Source: Ruminococcus sp. UBA4240 (GTDB taxonomy: Bacteria > Bacillota > Clostridia > Oscillospirales > Ruminococcaceae). From it: a DNA stretch of 49,847 nucleotides. The position numbers and the translations under genes were made by a program. The stretch is taken from contig DGXE01000074.1 in the NCBI GenBank assembly GCA_002395525.1, forward strand, positions 1 to 49,847, written 5' to 3'. The notes beneath the pieces are model-generated. The model made no database searches, was not told the DNA's origin, and worked only from the letters and a program-made list of their open reading frames with translations. This document shows, piece after piece, positions 15,652 through 24,813 of the stretch; position 1 is the stretch's first letter, and each line of letters starts with the position of its first letter.

Positions 15652-16239
15652 ATGCTTACATCCAAGGATATACGTACAAAGAGCTTTGAAATGGTGAAGA
15701 ACGGCTTTGATCCCCAGGCGGTGGAGGATTATCTCAAGGAGGCTGCCGACACTCTGGAGGCCTTTGAGGAAAAGTACCGTGACATGGAGAAGGAAGTCGA
15801 GGAGACCGAGCGCAAGATGGGCAGGCTTGTGGATGCAGTGCGTGACTACAAGTCCAGGGAGGATGCCATCAAGGACGCTATGATAGGCGCCCATACCGAA
15901 AAACAGCAGATACTTGCTGATGCCAATGCAAAGGCTGAGGAGATACTGGCTGAGGCAAGGGCAAAGGCAGATGACCTCCTGGGCCCCACAGAGGAGAGCA
16001 TAAAGAAGGAAGAGGAGCGCCTGGCACAGATGCAGAAGGCTGTTGGCGACTTCAAGCACAAGATACTTGAAATGTACAGGGATCAGATAAGCCTGCTGCA
16101 GGATCTGCCCGATGACGACGGCGACGAGGAAGATGAGGACGAGGAGATCGAAGAAGAGGAAGAGATCTTCGAGGAGATAGAGGAAGACACCGCTCCCGAC
16201 AGCTTTGAAAAGACCATAGTGATGGACACCATCAAGTAA
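15652..16239 (+). CDS. divIVA: DivIVA domain protein
   Basis: A 195-residue coiled-coil protein that recognises curved membrane at poles and septa. The N-terminal DivIVA segment (LTSKDIRTKSFEMVKNGFDP, residues 2-21) holds the conserved FD(P) that precedes the first coiled coil. Ala/Lys/Glu heptads run to about 150, then an extremely acidic tail (about 155-180) ends the protein. The ribosome site AAAGGGG is 8 bases before ATG 15652. It completes the sepF-ylmH-divIVA order seen upstream of ileS in many Firmicutes. Confidence 0.93.
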   Translation: MLTSKDIRTKSFEMVKNGFDPQAVEDYLKEAADTLEAFEEKYRDMEKEVEETERKMGRLVDAVRDYKSREDAIKDAMIGAHTEKQQILADANAKAEEILAEARAKADDLLGPTEESIKKEEERLAQMQKAVGDFKHKILEMYRDQISLLQDLPDDDGDEEDEDEEIEEEEEIFEEIEEDTAPDSFEKTIVMDTIK

Positions 16240-16314
16240 GCGAAGCAAACAGGAGCTCCGCTGATGCTCCCTTGCAGGTGCAGAGCGGCTCCTTGGCAAA
16301 CAGGACAGAAGACT

Positions 16315-16352
16315 ATCAGCAATCAGCACACGCTGATTGCTGATTGCTGATT
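16315..16352 (+). repeat. Heptanucleotide repeat array C, folds as a hairpin
   Basis: Two copies of ATCAGCA (16315-16328) face three copies of its near reverse complement GCTGATT (16332-16352), giving a 12-bp stem around a 4-nt loop. TGA occurs at 16334, 16341 and 16348, one per repeat and one in each reading frame. It lies in the 170-nt gap between divIVA and ileS, which also has a direct repeat GCAAACAGGA (16245 and 16296 regions). No U-run follows, so it is not an ordinary terminator. Confidence 0.75.
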
Positions 16353-16409
16353 GTGGCATGATGCCGCTGTACGTTACCCATCAGTAAATCAACTTACAGG
16401 AGAAATATT

Positions 16410-19214
16410 ATGGCACAGGATTTTAATGCTACCCTCAATCTCCCCGAAACAGGGTTTTCCATGAGGGGCAATCTCACCCAGAAAGAGCCGGGAATGCTTC
16501 AGAAATGGGATGAGCAGGATCTTTACGGCAAAATGAGCAGAAGGAACGAGGGCAAGCCCTCCTTCGTGCTCCATGACGGCCCTCCCTATGCAAACGGGGA
16601 CATCCACATGGGCACCGCCCTCAACAAGGTGCTCAAGGACATCATCGTTAAGCGCAAGAGTATGTCCGGGTATTACAGCCCCTATATCCCCGGCTGGGAT
16701 ACACACGGTATGCCCATCGAGCTGAGGGTGCTCAAGGACATGGGTGCCAAGAAGGACAGCGTGGAGCGTGTGGAGCTTCGCCGCAAGTGCCATGACTATG
16801 CCCTGACACAGGTGGAGAGGCAGAAGGCTGAATTCAAGCGCTTAGGCGTAATAGGCGACTTTGCCGACCCCTATCTCACCCTGCGCCCCGAGTTTGAGGC
16901 AAGACAGGTGGAGATATTCGGGGATATGTACAAAAAGGGCTACATCTACAAGGGATTAAAGCCCGTGTACTGGTGCCCCGACTGTCAGACAGCACTGGCA
17001 GAGGCAGAGATAGAGTATGCAAACGATCCCTGCTACTCCATATTCGTAAAGTTCAAGGTGACTGATGACAAGGGTGTGTTCACCTCACAGGGCATATCCC
17101 TTGATGACCTGTACTTTGTCATCTGGACCACCACCACATGGACGCTCCCCGGCAACCTTGCCATATGCGTAGGCCCCTCCTATGAGTACACCGTAGTTGA
17201 GGCTGCGGGCGAAAAGTATGTCATGGCAAGGGATCTGGCTGATACAGTCATGAAGGCAAAGGGTATCTCCGAATATACCATGAGCGGCTCCTTCAAGGGC
17301 TCCGACCTTGAATACATGGTAACACGCCACCCCTTTATGGAAAGGGATTCCATGGTCATCGTGGGCGACCACGTAACACTTGAGAGCGGCACGGGCTGCG
17401 TACACACCGCCCCCGGCTTTGGTGTGGATGACTTTGAGGTGTGCAGAAAGTACCCCGAGATAGGCATAACCGTGCCTGTTGACTCAAAGGGCATACTGAC
17501 AGCCGAGGCAGGCAAGTATGAGGGCCTCACCACCGATGCGGCAAACAAGGCTATCGGCAAGGACTTAGAGGCAAGCGGCGCACTGTTTGCCATTGAGAAG
17601 ATAGAGCACCAGTATCCCCACTGCTGGAGATGCAAGAACCCTGTCCTCTTCCGTGCAACGGAGCAGTGGTTCTGCTCGGTAAAGGCATTCAGGGAGGATG
17701 CCATAAAGGCAGTCCAGAGCGTGGAATGGATACCCGAATGGGGCGAGGGGCGCATCAGCAACATGATAAACGACCGTTCCGACTGGTGCATATCCCGCCA
17801 GAGAACATGGGGCGTGCCCATACCCGTGGCATACTGCAAGAAGTGCCGCAAGCCCTTTGTAAATGATGAGATGATAGCAAACGTTTCTGCTCTCTTCCGC
17901 AGGGAGGGCTCCGATGCCTGGTATATCCACGACATAAAGGACGTGCTCCCCGCAGGTGCGAAGTGCGAGTGCGGCTGCACCGAATTTGAGAGAGAGAACG
18001 ACATATTCGACGTGTGGTTCGATTCCGGTGTTACTCATACCGCCGTTATGAAGGAAAGGGGCTTTGACCTCCCTGTGGATCTGTACCTGGAGGGTGCGGA
18101 TCAGTACAGAGGGTGGTTCCAGTCCTCACTCCTCACCGCTGCCGCCATCGGCGAGGGCAGCCCCTACAAGGCTGTATGCACCCACGGCTGGGTGGTAGAC
18201 GGCGAAGGGCGTGCGATGCACAAGTCCCTTGGCAACGGTATCGCCCCGGATGAGGTCATAAGCACCAACGGCGCTGACATACTGCGCCTGTGGGCAGCCT
18301 CCTCCGACTATCATTCCGATATACGCATATCAAAGGATATATTAAAGCAGCTGGCGGAGACCTACAAGAAGATCCGCAACACCGCACGCTTCATACTGGG
18401 CAATATCAGCAACAAGGGCGGCTTTGACCCGAATACTGATATGGTTCCCCTGTCCGCTCTCCCCGAGATAGACAGATGGGCGCTCATAAGGTTCAATTCC
18501 CTTATCGACAGGGTAAATGCAGGCTATGATGCCTATGACTTCCACATGGCAGTCCATGCCATACACAATTTCTGCGTAGTGGATATGTCCAACTTCTACC
18601 TTGACATCATCAAGGACAGGCTGTACTGCGCAGGGGAGAAGTCCACAGAGCGCCGCAGCGCCCAGACAGCAATGTATATCATACTCTCAGGCCTTGCAAG
18701 GATGCTTGCCCCCATACTCTCCTTCACAGCTGAGGAGATATGGTCATATGTGCCCAAGACCGAGGGGGACAATGCAGAGAGCGTATTCCTCAACGACAGC
18801 CCCGACAAAGTGGATATAGCCGCTGACGAGGCATTCACCGCAAAGTGGGATATGCTGGCAGCAGTGCGCTCCGGTGCGGCAAAGGCACTGGAGATAAAGC
18901 GTGCTGAAAAGTTCATCGGTGCGTCCCTTGAAGCAAAGGTGGTGCTCCATACCGCAGACAAGGCTCTCTTTGACAGGCTTTCCGCCGTGCAGGAGGAGCT
19001 TGCGGACATACTCATCGTTTCACAGGTGGCTGTGGAAAACGACGATGCAGGGGACTTCAAGTGCGAGGACGAAACTCTTGCGGGACTTTCCGTCACCGTG
19101 CTCAGGGCAGAGGGCGCAAAGTGCGAGCGCTGCTGGAAGTATTCCGACTATGTGGGCTCCAATGCAGTATACCCCACACTGTGCAGACGCTGTGCAGAAC
19201 AGCTTGACAAGTGA
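16410..19214 (+). CDS. ileS: Isoleucyl-tRNA synthetase
   Basis: A 934-residue class I synthetase charging tRNA-Ile. The HIGH motif appears as HMGT (66-69) after DGPPYANGDI, the editing (CP1) domain covers about 180-390, the KMSKS loop is MHKSL at 603-607, a variant I regard as normal in clostridial IleRS, and the C-terminus carries a zinc-binding set CERC ... CRRC (about 907-930). The ribosome site AGGAG precedes the ATG. I see no T-box leader in the preceding gap, although ileS is often T-box controlled in Firmicutes. Confidence 0.97.
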   Translation: MAQDFNATLNLPETGFSMRGNLTQKEPGMLQKWDEQDLYGKMSRRNEGKPSFVLHDGPPYANGDIHMGTALNKVLKDIIVKRKSMSGYYSPYIPGWDTHGMPIELRVLKDMGAKKDSVERVELRRKCHDYALTQVERQKAEFKRLGVIGDFADPYLTLRPEFEARQVEIFGDMYKKGYIYKGLKPVYWCPDCQTALAEAEIEYANDPCYSIFVKFKVTDDKGVFTSQGISLDDLYFVIWTTTTWTLPGNLAICVGPSYEYTVVEAAGEKYVMARDLADTVMKAKGISEYTMSGSFKGSDLEYMVTRHPFMERDSMVIVGDHVTLESGTGCVHTAPGFGVDDFEVCRKYPEIGITVPVDSKGILTAEAGKYEGLTTDAANKAIGKDLEASGALFAIEKIEHQYPHCWRCKNPVLFRATEQWFCSVKAFREDAIKAVQSVEWIPEWGEGRISNMINDRSDWCISRQRTWGVPIPVAYCKKCRKPFVNDEMIANVSALFRREGSDAWYIHDIKDVLPAGAKCECGCTEFERENDIFDVWFDSGVTHTAVMKERGFDLPVDLYLEGADQYRGWFQSSLLTAAAIGEGSPYKAVCTHGWVVDGEGRAMHKSLGNGIAPDEVISTNGADILRLWAASSDYHSDIRISKDILKQLAETYKKIRNTARFILGNISNKGGFDPNTDMVPLSALPEIDRWALIRFNSLIDRVNAGYDAYDFHMAVHAIHNFCVVDMSNFYLDIIKDRLYCAGEKSTERRSAQTAMYIILSGLARMLAPILSFTAEEIWSYVPKTEGDNAESVFLNDSPDKVDIAADEAFTAKWDMLAAVRSGAAKALEIKRAEKFIGASLEAKVVLHTADKALFDRLSAVQEELADILIVSQVAVENDDAGDFKCEDETLAGLSVTVLRAEGAKCERCWKYSDYVGSNAVYPTLCRRCAEQLDK

Positions 19215-19696
19215 TAATACTTTTCTGGATATTGACGGCGGTGTTCATAGCCGCTGACAGACTGACCAAGGCGGCGGCGGAGGCAAACATCGCCCCGGGG
19301 GAGATAAAACGCATCATCACCATAGGTGACAGGGATATATTCTACCTGTCCCTGCACCACAACACAGGTGCTGCCTTCTCCAGCTTTTCCGGGCAGACCG
19401 TGGCTCTTGCCGTAGTGACTGCCGTGGCACTCATAGGGATAACGGTGTACTATCACCTCCAGAAGGAGAAAAAGCCCTTTATGACCGTGTGCTATGCCAT
19501 GGTCATCGGGGGAGGCATAGGCAACCTCATCGACCGTGTGTTCCTGCATCAGGTGACGGATTTCCTCAATCTGTTCCCCTTCAGCTTCATATTCAATGTG
19601 GCGGATATATGTGTGGTCATAGGTGCCATACTGCTGGTGCTGTACTATCTGTTCACTCCCGAAAAGCCAAAGGCAGAGGGTGACAGCAATGGATAA
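19211..19696 (+). CDS. lspA: Lipoprotein signal peptidase II
   Basis: A 161-residue membrane aspartic protease that cleaves prolipoprotein signal peptides. Four membrane helices are predicted (about 1-16, 62-82, 92-110, 125-147). The catalytic pair is Asp108 in GNLIDRVF and Asp132 in FNVADICVVIG; HHNTGAAFS (49-57) is also conserved. It starts at GTG 19211, overlapping the ileS stop by 4 bases. Its substrates here include the DUF4349 and GH26 lipoproteins of this window. Confidence 0.96.
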   Translation: MIILFWILTAVFIAADRLTKAAAEANIAPGEIKRIITIGDRDIFYLSLHHNTGAAFSSFSGQTVALAVVTAVALIGITVYYHLQKEKKPFMTVCYAMVIGGGIGNLIDRVFLHQVTDFLNLFPFSFIFNVADICVVIGAILLVLYYLFTPEKPKAEGDSNG

Positions 19697-20597
19697 CACC
19701 GATGTCATCTGCCTTGTGTGTGAGACCCAGGGGGTGCGCATAGACAAGTTCCTTGCGGACAACACCGACATAAGCCGCTCCTACGGAGCAAGGCTCATAG
19801 CACAGGGGAATGTTACGGTAAACGGCAGGGCGGTGAACAAGAGCGCCGTGCTGCAAGCCGGGGATGAGGTGGTGTGTGCGGTGCCGCCGCCGAAGCTTCT
19901 GGAGGCTGTGCCCCAGAACATCCCTGTAAGCATAGTATACGAGGACGACGAGCTGCTGGTGGTGGACAAGCCCCAGGGCATGGTGGTGCATCCTGCTGCG
20001 GGAAATCCCGACGGCACACTGGTGAATGCCCTTATGTACCACTGCCGTGGGAAGCTCTCCACCATAAACGGTGTCATACGTCCGGGGATAGTCCACCGCA
20101 TAGACAAGTTCACCAGCGGCCTGCTCATAGTGGCAAAGACAGACAGTGCCCATGTGTTCTTAGCCGAGCAGATAAAGGCACATTCCTTCACAAGGGAGTA
20201 TGCCGGCATTGCCACAGGGGTGTTCCGTGAGCGGGAGGGCAAGATAGATGCCCCCATAGGCAGGGATCCCAGGGATCGGCTGAAAATGGCGGTGACACCC
20301 ACCAATTCCAAGTATGCCGTCACCCACTACCGGGTGGAGGAGCAGTTCCCCTCATGTGCGTATGTTCGCTTCATCCTTGAAACGGGGCGCACACATCAGA
20401 TACGTGTCCACATGGCGTATGCAGGCCACCCTCTTTTAGGGGATGACGTGTACGGAAAGCCCTTCAAAGGGCTTGAGGGACAGTGCCTTCACGCAAGGAA
20501 GATAGGCTTTGTACACCCTGTGACCCGTGAGTATATGGAATTTGAGTCGGAGCTGCCCCAGTATTTTGTAAACACTCTTGAAAGGGTGAGAGCATGA
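19689..20597 (+). CDS. RluA/RluD-family pseudouridine synthase
   Basis: A 302-residue rRNA or tRNA uridine isomerase. An N-terminal S4 domain (about 14-60) precedes the catalytic domain with HRIDKFTSGL, catalytic Asp139; the usual HRLDKDTSGL has Phe in place of the second Asp. ETGRTHQIRVHMA and HPLLGDDVYG are conserved. It overlaps lspA by 8 bases, the standard lspA-rluD arrangement. The frame is open further upstream but that is lspA out of frame; ATG 19689 fits the family. Confidence 0.93.
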   Translation: MDNTDVICLVCETQGVRIDKFLADNTDISRSYGARLIAQGNVTVNGRAVNKSAVLQAGDEVVCAVPPPKLLEAVPQNIPVSIVYEDDELLVVDKPQGMVVHPAAGNPDGTLVNALMYHCRGKLSTINGVIRPGIVHRIDKFTSGLLIVAKTDSAHVFLAEQIKAHSFTREYAGIATGVFREREGKIDAPIGRDPRDRLKMAVTPTNSKYAVTHYRVEEQFPSCAYVRFILETGRTHQIRVHMAYAGHPLLGDDVYGKPFKGLEGQCLHARKIGFVHPVTREYMEFESELPQYFVNTLERVRA

Positions 20598-21229
20598 GAT
20601 TCAGACTATATGAGCCGAAGGACTTCAGCGAAGTTGCCACGCTTTTTGCACAGGATTTCGGTGAATATCCCCTGTATGCCGCCGCCCGCTCCTGGTTTGA
20701 CACAAGGGCTGAGTATATGGCATTTGTGCGGTGGATGACAGAGGTGTTACTGCGGGTGCAGCTCAAATACAACCGTGTGCTCCTGGGAGTGGAGAAGGGC
20801 AGGATAATTGCGGCGGCAGTCATTGCAGCCCCATATGACGACGAACCGAGAAAGCGGGACTTTGCAGTCTCCGCAGGGCTCCAGACCTTCCTCCCCACAA
20901 AGCCCTCGAATATCCTTGCTTTCAGGGAAATGCTCATAAGGGCGGAGGACTTCAACTACACTATTGACAAGGAAGAGCACTGGCATCTGTATATGCTTGC
21001 AGTGAAGAAGGAGTACCGTGGGAGAGGCGTAGGGAGCCTTTTCATAAGTAAGTATCTCATCCCCTTTGTGGGCAAGAACGGCGGGAAGTACATCTCCCTT
21101 GCCACCAACTCCCCGGAGAACGTGCGCTTCTATGAGCGGGCAGGCTTTGAGGTGCTCCACAGGGACAAGGTGAAGTTCAACAGCCACGTCACCCCCAACT
21201 GGTGCATGGGAAGGGCAACAGACGGCTGA
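20594..21229 (+). CDS. GNAT-family N-acetyltransferase
   Basis: A 211-residue acyltransferase fold. The acetyl-CoA binding motif A is LAVKKEYRGRGVGSLFI (about residues 135-151) and motif B is ATNSPENVRFYERAGFEV (about 173-190). The acceptor is unknown. It overlaps the pseudouridine synthase by 4 bases (ATGA), so it belongs to the same transcript. Confidence 0.85.
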   Translation: MRFRLYEPKDFSEVATLFAQDFGEYPLYAAARSWFDTRAEYMAFVRWMTEVLLRVQLKYNRVLLGVEKGRIIAAAVIAAPYDDEPRKRDFAVSAGLQTFLPTKPSNILAFREMLIRAEDFNYTIDKEEHWHLYMLAVKKEYRGRGVGSLFISKYLIPFVGKNGGKYISLATNSPENVRFYERAGFEVLHRDKVKFNSHVTPNWCMGRATDG

Positions 21230-21271
21230 TTATCAGCAAATATGGATTTGATTTCTGCAAAAGACAGGTAT

Positions 21272-22105
21272 ATGATAAATACACTAAACAAGAAAATTGC
21301 ATTTTTCTGTGACATGGACGGCACACTGCTGAACCACGACAAGACCATATCACAGGAAAACCTTGATGCCATAGCGGAATTTACCCGACAGGGAAATCTC
21401 TTTGTGGTTTCAACAGGGCGTGTTATACAGGCTATGCGCCGGTATGTGGATGCCATGCAGCTGAATGGTCCCTGCATCCTCTGCAACGGGGGACAGATAT
21501 ACGACTGCGGCAGGGGAGAGGTGGCATGGTCAAAGGATCTGGACTATGACAAGGCTCTTGCCATGGTGAATGAGCTCACCTCCCGATTCCCCTCGGCGTG
21601 TGCGGAAGTTTGCCGCCCCGACGGCATATACGACTACAATTTCAACGAATACGAGCGCCATCACTGGCAGATAGCGGGCTTTACCGCCACAGTGTGTGAG
21701 CGGGCGGAGGATATACCAAGGGGTAACTGGTCAAAGATACTCTTTGCCATGCCCCATGAGGATATAGAGCCCTTTGCGGAGTACGCAGAGACACTGGAGT
21801 TTTTCCCCTATGCGGATTTTGTCACATCCGGGACAAACTTCCACGAGATGCTCCCGAGGGGCTGCTCCAAGGGCTCTGCACTTAAAAAGCTGGTGGAGAT
21901 ATACGGTCTTGATGATTATGTCACCGTTGCCATGGGGGACTACATCAACGACATGGAAATGCTCCGTGCGGCGGATATAGCCGTGTGCCCCGCAAATTCC
22001 CATGAGGACGTAAAGGGAATGTGTGACATCGTCACAGAGGAGGACTGCGAGCACGGGGCGGTGACAAGGGCACTGAGGACAGTTTGCTCCATGACACAGG
22101 GATAA
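21272..22105 (+). CDS. Cof-type HAD-superfamily phosphatase
   Basis: A 277-residue phosphatase. Motif I is FFCDMDGTLLNHD with nucleophile Asp14, motif II lies in VVSTGRV, and motif IV is GDYINDMEML, where the common Asn of GDNxND is Tyr. The large cap between about 95 and 200 is of the C2B type. Sugar phosphates or FMN-like compounds are typical substrates. An in-frame ATG at 21242 exists, but the ATG at 21272 places motif I closer to its usual distance from the N-terminus; neither has a strong ribosome site. Confidence 0.85.
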   Translation: MINTLNKKIAFFCDMDGTLLNHDKTISQENLDAIAEFTRQGNLFVVSTGRVIQAMRRYVDAMQLNGPCILCNGGQIYDCGRGEVAWSKDLDYDKALAMVNELTSRFPSACAEVCRPDGIYDYNFNEYERHHWQIAGFTATVCERAEDIPRGNWSKILFAMPHEDIEPFAEYAETLEFFPYADFVTSGTNFHEMLPRGCSKGSALKKLVEIYGLDDYVTVAMGDYINDMEMLRAADIAVCPANSHEDVKGMCDIVTEEDCEHGAVTRALRTVCSMTQG

Positions 22106-22117
22106 CAGCCGTTTTCA

Positions 22118-22146
22118 TTGACAGACTATTTTAAGAAACTTATAAA
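22118..22146 (+). promoter_or_regulatory. Sigma-A promoter of the transketolase operon
   Basis: TTGACA-17-TATAAA, with a transcript start near 22153 and the AAAGGAG ribosome site just downstream. Confidence 0.8.
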
Positions 22147-22176
22147 TCGTGCGACTGCAACGAAAGGAGTTATACT

Positions 22177-23019
22177 ATGGACGAGCTTATCAAAAAGCAG
22201 CTTCAGATCACTGCCTGCAAGGTGAGGATGGGCATAATCGAAGGTGTTTACAACGCAAAGTCAGGTCATCCCGGAGGTTCGCTTTCCATTGCGGATCTGC
22301 TGACCTACCTGTACTTCAACAGGATGAACGTAGACCCCAAGGATCCTAAAATGGCAGACCGTGACAGACTGGTGCTGTCAAAGGGGCATACCGCTCCCGC
22401 ACTGTACTCCGTACTGGCACAGAGGGGCTTTTTCCCTGTGGATGAGCTGAAGACTTTGCGTCACATCGGCTCCCGCCTCCAGGGTCACCCCGATATGAAG
22501 TACATCCCCGGTGTGGATATGTCCACAGGCTCACTGGGACAGGGCATTTCCGCCGCCTGCGGCATGGCTCTTTCCGGCAAGCTCTCCAATGAGACCTACA
22601 AGGTGTACGCAGTCCTTGGCGACGGTGAGATCGAAGAAGGACAGGTCTGGGAGGCTGCCATGTTTGCAGCCCACTACAAGCTGGATAATCTCCTTGCCAT
22701 CGTTGACAACAACGGCCTGCAGATAGACGGCAAGATAACCGAGGTCATGAACCCCCAGCCCATAACCGACAAGTTTGCCGCATTCGGCTGGCACGTCATT
22801 ACTATGGATGCCCACGACTTTGACGACATCGACCGTGCATTCAGAGAGGCTGAGAGCGTTTCAGGACAGCCTGTTGTCATCGTGCAGACAAGCACAAAGG
22901 GCAAGGGTGTGAGCTACATGGAGAACCAGGTAGGCTGGCACGGCTCCGCACCCAACAAGGAGCAGTACGACACGGCAATGGCAGAACTCAACGCACAGCT
23001 TGCAGCACTGGAGGGCTAA
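22177..23019 (+). CDS. Transketolase, N-terminal (thiamine-binding) subunit
   Basis: A 280-residue split transketolase subunit that binds the thiamine diphosphate pyrophosphate and Mg. SGHPGGS (29-35), the GDG motif at 148-150 and the NNG at 178-180 are present. With the next gene it makes one full transketolase, transferring two-carbon ketol units between pentose-phosphate sugars. The start has an AAAGGAG ribosome site 8 bases upstream. Confidence 0.95.
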   Translation: MDELIKKQLQITACKVRMGIIEGVYNAKSGHPGGSLSIADLLTYLYFNRMNVDPKDPKMADRDRLVLSKGHTAPALYSVLAQRGFFPVDELKTLRHIGSRLQGHPDMKYIPGVDMSTGSLGQGISAACGMALSGKLSNETYKVYAVLGDGEIEEGQVWEAAMFAAHYKLDNLLAIVDNNGLQIDGKITEVMNPQPITDKFAAFGWHVITMDAHDFDDIDRAFREAESVSGQPVVIVQTSTKGKGVSYMENQVGWHGSAPNKEQYDTAMAELNAQLAALEG

Positions 23020-23023
23020 GGAT

Positions 23024-23965
23024 ATGGCAGATATAGTTAAAAAGGCTACAAGGGAGAGCTATGGTGAGGCGCTTGCCGCACTTTCAGCGGAGTATCCCGA
23101 TCTTATCGTGCTTGATGCAGACCTGGCGGCTGCTACAAAGACAGGCATATTCAAGAAGGCGTGCCCCGAGCGCTTCATCGACTGCGGCATTGCCGAGGCT
23201 AATATGATGGGCGTTGCGGCAGGCATCGCATCCACAGGCAAGAAGGTGTTCGCATCCTCCTTTGCCATGTTTGCAGCAGGGCGTGCGTTCGAGATAGTCC
23301 GCAACTCCATAGGCTATCCCCACCTCAACGTAAAGATAGGCGCTACCCATGCGGGCATCTCCGTAGGCGAGGACGGCGCTACACACCAGTGCAACGAGGA
23401 TATAGCCCTTATGCGCACTATCCCCGGCATGACGGTCATTAACCCTGCTGACCATGTGGAGGCTCAGGCAGCAGTAAGGGCTGCCCTTGAACACAACGGC
23501 CCCGTATATATGCGCTTTGGCAGACTGGCAGTGCCCGTATTCAACGATCCCGACACATACAAGTTCGAGCTTGGCAAGGGCATCACTCTGCGTGAGGGCA
23601 CCGACGGCACAGTTGTTGCCACAGGCCTTATGGTGAACGAAGCTCTCCAGGCGGCTGACATACTGGCATCAGAGGGCATCAATATCCGTGTAATAAACAT
23701 CCACACCATCAAGCCACTTGATGAGGACATCATCGTAAAGGCTGCAAAGGAAACTCCCTTTATCGTAACAGCCGAGGAGCACAGCGTCATAGGCGGCTTA
23801 GGCTCCGCCGTATGCGATGTTACCGCCGCAAAGGCACCCTGCAGGGTGGTAAAGATAGGTGTCAACGACGTATTCGGCCACTCCGGCCCTGCTGTGGATC
23901 TGCTGAAGGAATTCGGCCTCTCTGCGGACAACATCGTAAAGACTGTGAAGGAGCTTAAAGCGTAA
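23024..23965 (+). CDS. Transketolase, C-terminal subunit
   Basis: A 313-residue subunit with the pyrimidine-binding domain (catalytic Glu58 in CGIAEANMMG) and the C-terminal transketolase domain (about 190-313). The start ATG 23024 lies 4 nt after the previous stop with AAGG upstream; the frame extends upstream inside the previous gene. The two genes form an operon. Confidence 0.95.
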   Translation: MADIVKKATRESYGEALAALSAEYPDLIVLDADLAAATKTGIFKKACPERFIDCGIAEANMMGVAAGIASTGKKVFASSFAMFAAGRAFEIVRNSIGYPHLNVKIGATHAGISVGEDGATHQCNEDIALMRTIPGMTVINPADHVEAQAAVRAALEHNGPVYMRFGRLAVPVFNDPDTYKFELGKGITLREGTDGTVVATGLMVNEALQAADILASEGINIRVINIHTIKPLDEDIIVKAAKETPFIVTAEEHSVIGGLGSAVCDVTAAKAPCRVVKIGVNDVFGHSGPAVDLLKEFGLSADNIVKTVKELKA

Positions 23966-23983
23966 AGTGAGGGAGGATGCCGG

Positions 23984-24592
23984 ATGAGCCACAAAGGTAT
24001 CATTATCTGCGGGTTGGTTTTATCTTTGCTCATTCCCTCGAATGCGTGTTATGCTGCTGTAAGACCGGACTACACGGGCTGGGCGAAAACATCCTCTGGT
24101 GAAAGACGCTATTACTCCGACGGCGTCCGCTTGAAGGGTGTCCACCTTATAGGCAAGACCCTGTGTACCTTTGACAGCAAGGGTGTTCTCGTCTATAAAA
24201 GGAAGTATCCTTATGTGTCGATCCCATATCTGGTTTTTGACAATGATTTCTGCATAAGCCGTGATGATAAGGTCATAGAGTTTGACATGGATTTTACCCA
24301 TATAAGCCACAAAGCCCTTGTGGGATTGGAAAGATATGATTATTGTATAGATCCGTACTTTGACTTGTATGGATACAGGAATGGGGAGTGGCAGCAGATC
24401 TTCCCACCATATGAGACCCTTCTGGATGACGTTGCACTGCTCGTCAACGAGGAAGGGAAGGCTCACTTGAAATTGCCCTTTGAATTTTTCGACGATCCCC
24501 TTGAAAGCGGCATATACAGAGTGAGGACACATTTCTTTATCGACGGCTCTCACGATGAATATGACACAGTCTGCGAATTCAATATAGTATGA
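23984..24592 (+). CDS. Secreted protein with one cell-wall-binding-like repeat and an Ig-like domain
   Basis: A 202-residue protein with a signal peptide (residues 1-25, cleavage near CYAA-VR). Residues about 31-70 (GWAKTSSGERRYYSDG ... LIGKTLCTFDSKGVLV) match one choline/glucan-binding-type repeat pattern. The rest resembles the Firmicute Ig-like domain in which an NGEWQ turn and a final GIYRVRTHF strand recur. The function is unknown; a surface or secreted role is likely. It begins 18 nt after transketolase with GGGAGG upstream and may be read from the same transcript. A GC-rich hairpin follows. Confidence 0.65.
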   Translation: MSHKGIIICGLVLSLLIPSNACYAAVRPDYTGWAKTSSGERRYYSDGVRLKGVHLIGKTLCTFDSKGVLVYKRKYPYVSIPYLVFDNDFCISRDDKVIEFDMDFTHISHKALVGLERYDYCIDPYFDLYGYRNGEWQQIFPPYETLLDDVALLVNEEGKAHLKLPFEFFDDPLESGIYRVRTHFFIDGSHDEYDTVCEFNIV

Positions 24593-24600
24593 ACGGCACG

Positions 24601-24634
24601 GCCCCCGGGGATCTTCCCGGGGGCTGCTGTTATT
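24601..24634 (+). terminator. GC-rich hairpin after the secreted protein gene
   Basis: Perfect arms GCCCCCGGG and CCCGGGGGC (24601-24624) start 9 nt after the stop codon. The downstream tract is only weakly T-rich (TGCTGTTATT), so termination may be partial. Confidence 0.6.
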
Positions 24635-24716
24635 CCAAACATTGCCAACCAGATGGGGATATAATAGCTGTTCTTTGTGTAAAACCTTGATTTTTTGAAA
24701 TATTTGGAAAAATAAC

Positions 24717-24745
24717 TTGCAAAATACATAATTTAAGTATATAGT
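24717..24745 (+). promoter_or_regulatory. Sigma-A promoter of the aminotransferase gene
   Basis: TTGCAA-17-TATAGT. The roughly 60-nt leader begins with a GCCGTG/CACGGC hairpin (about 24755-24771). Confidence 0.65.
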
Positions 24746-24813
24746 AATATGTGTGCCGTGTGCCGCACGGCGTGCAGCTGTATGTATCACTACCTATGAA
24801 AAGGAGCATATAT

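Noticed and set aside
16240..16409. Possible T-box leader of ileS
   Set aside because: No AGGGTGG-type T-box sequence or specifier arrangement; the structure present is the heptad hairpin.
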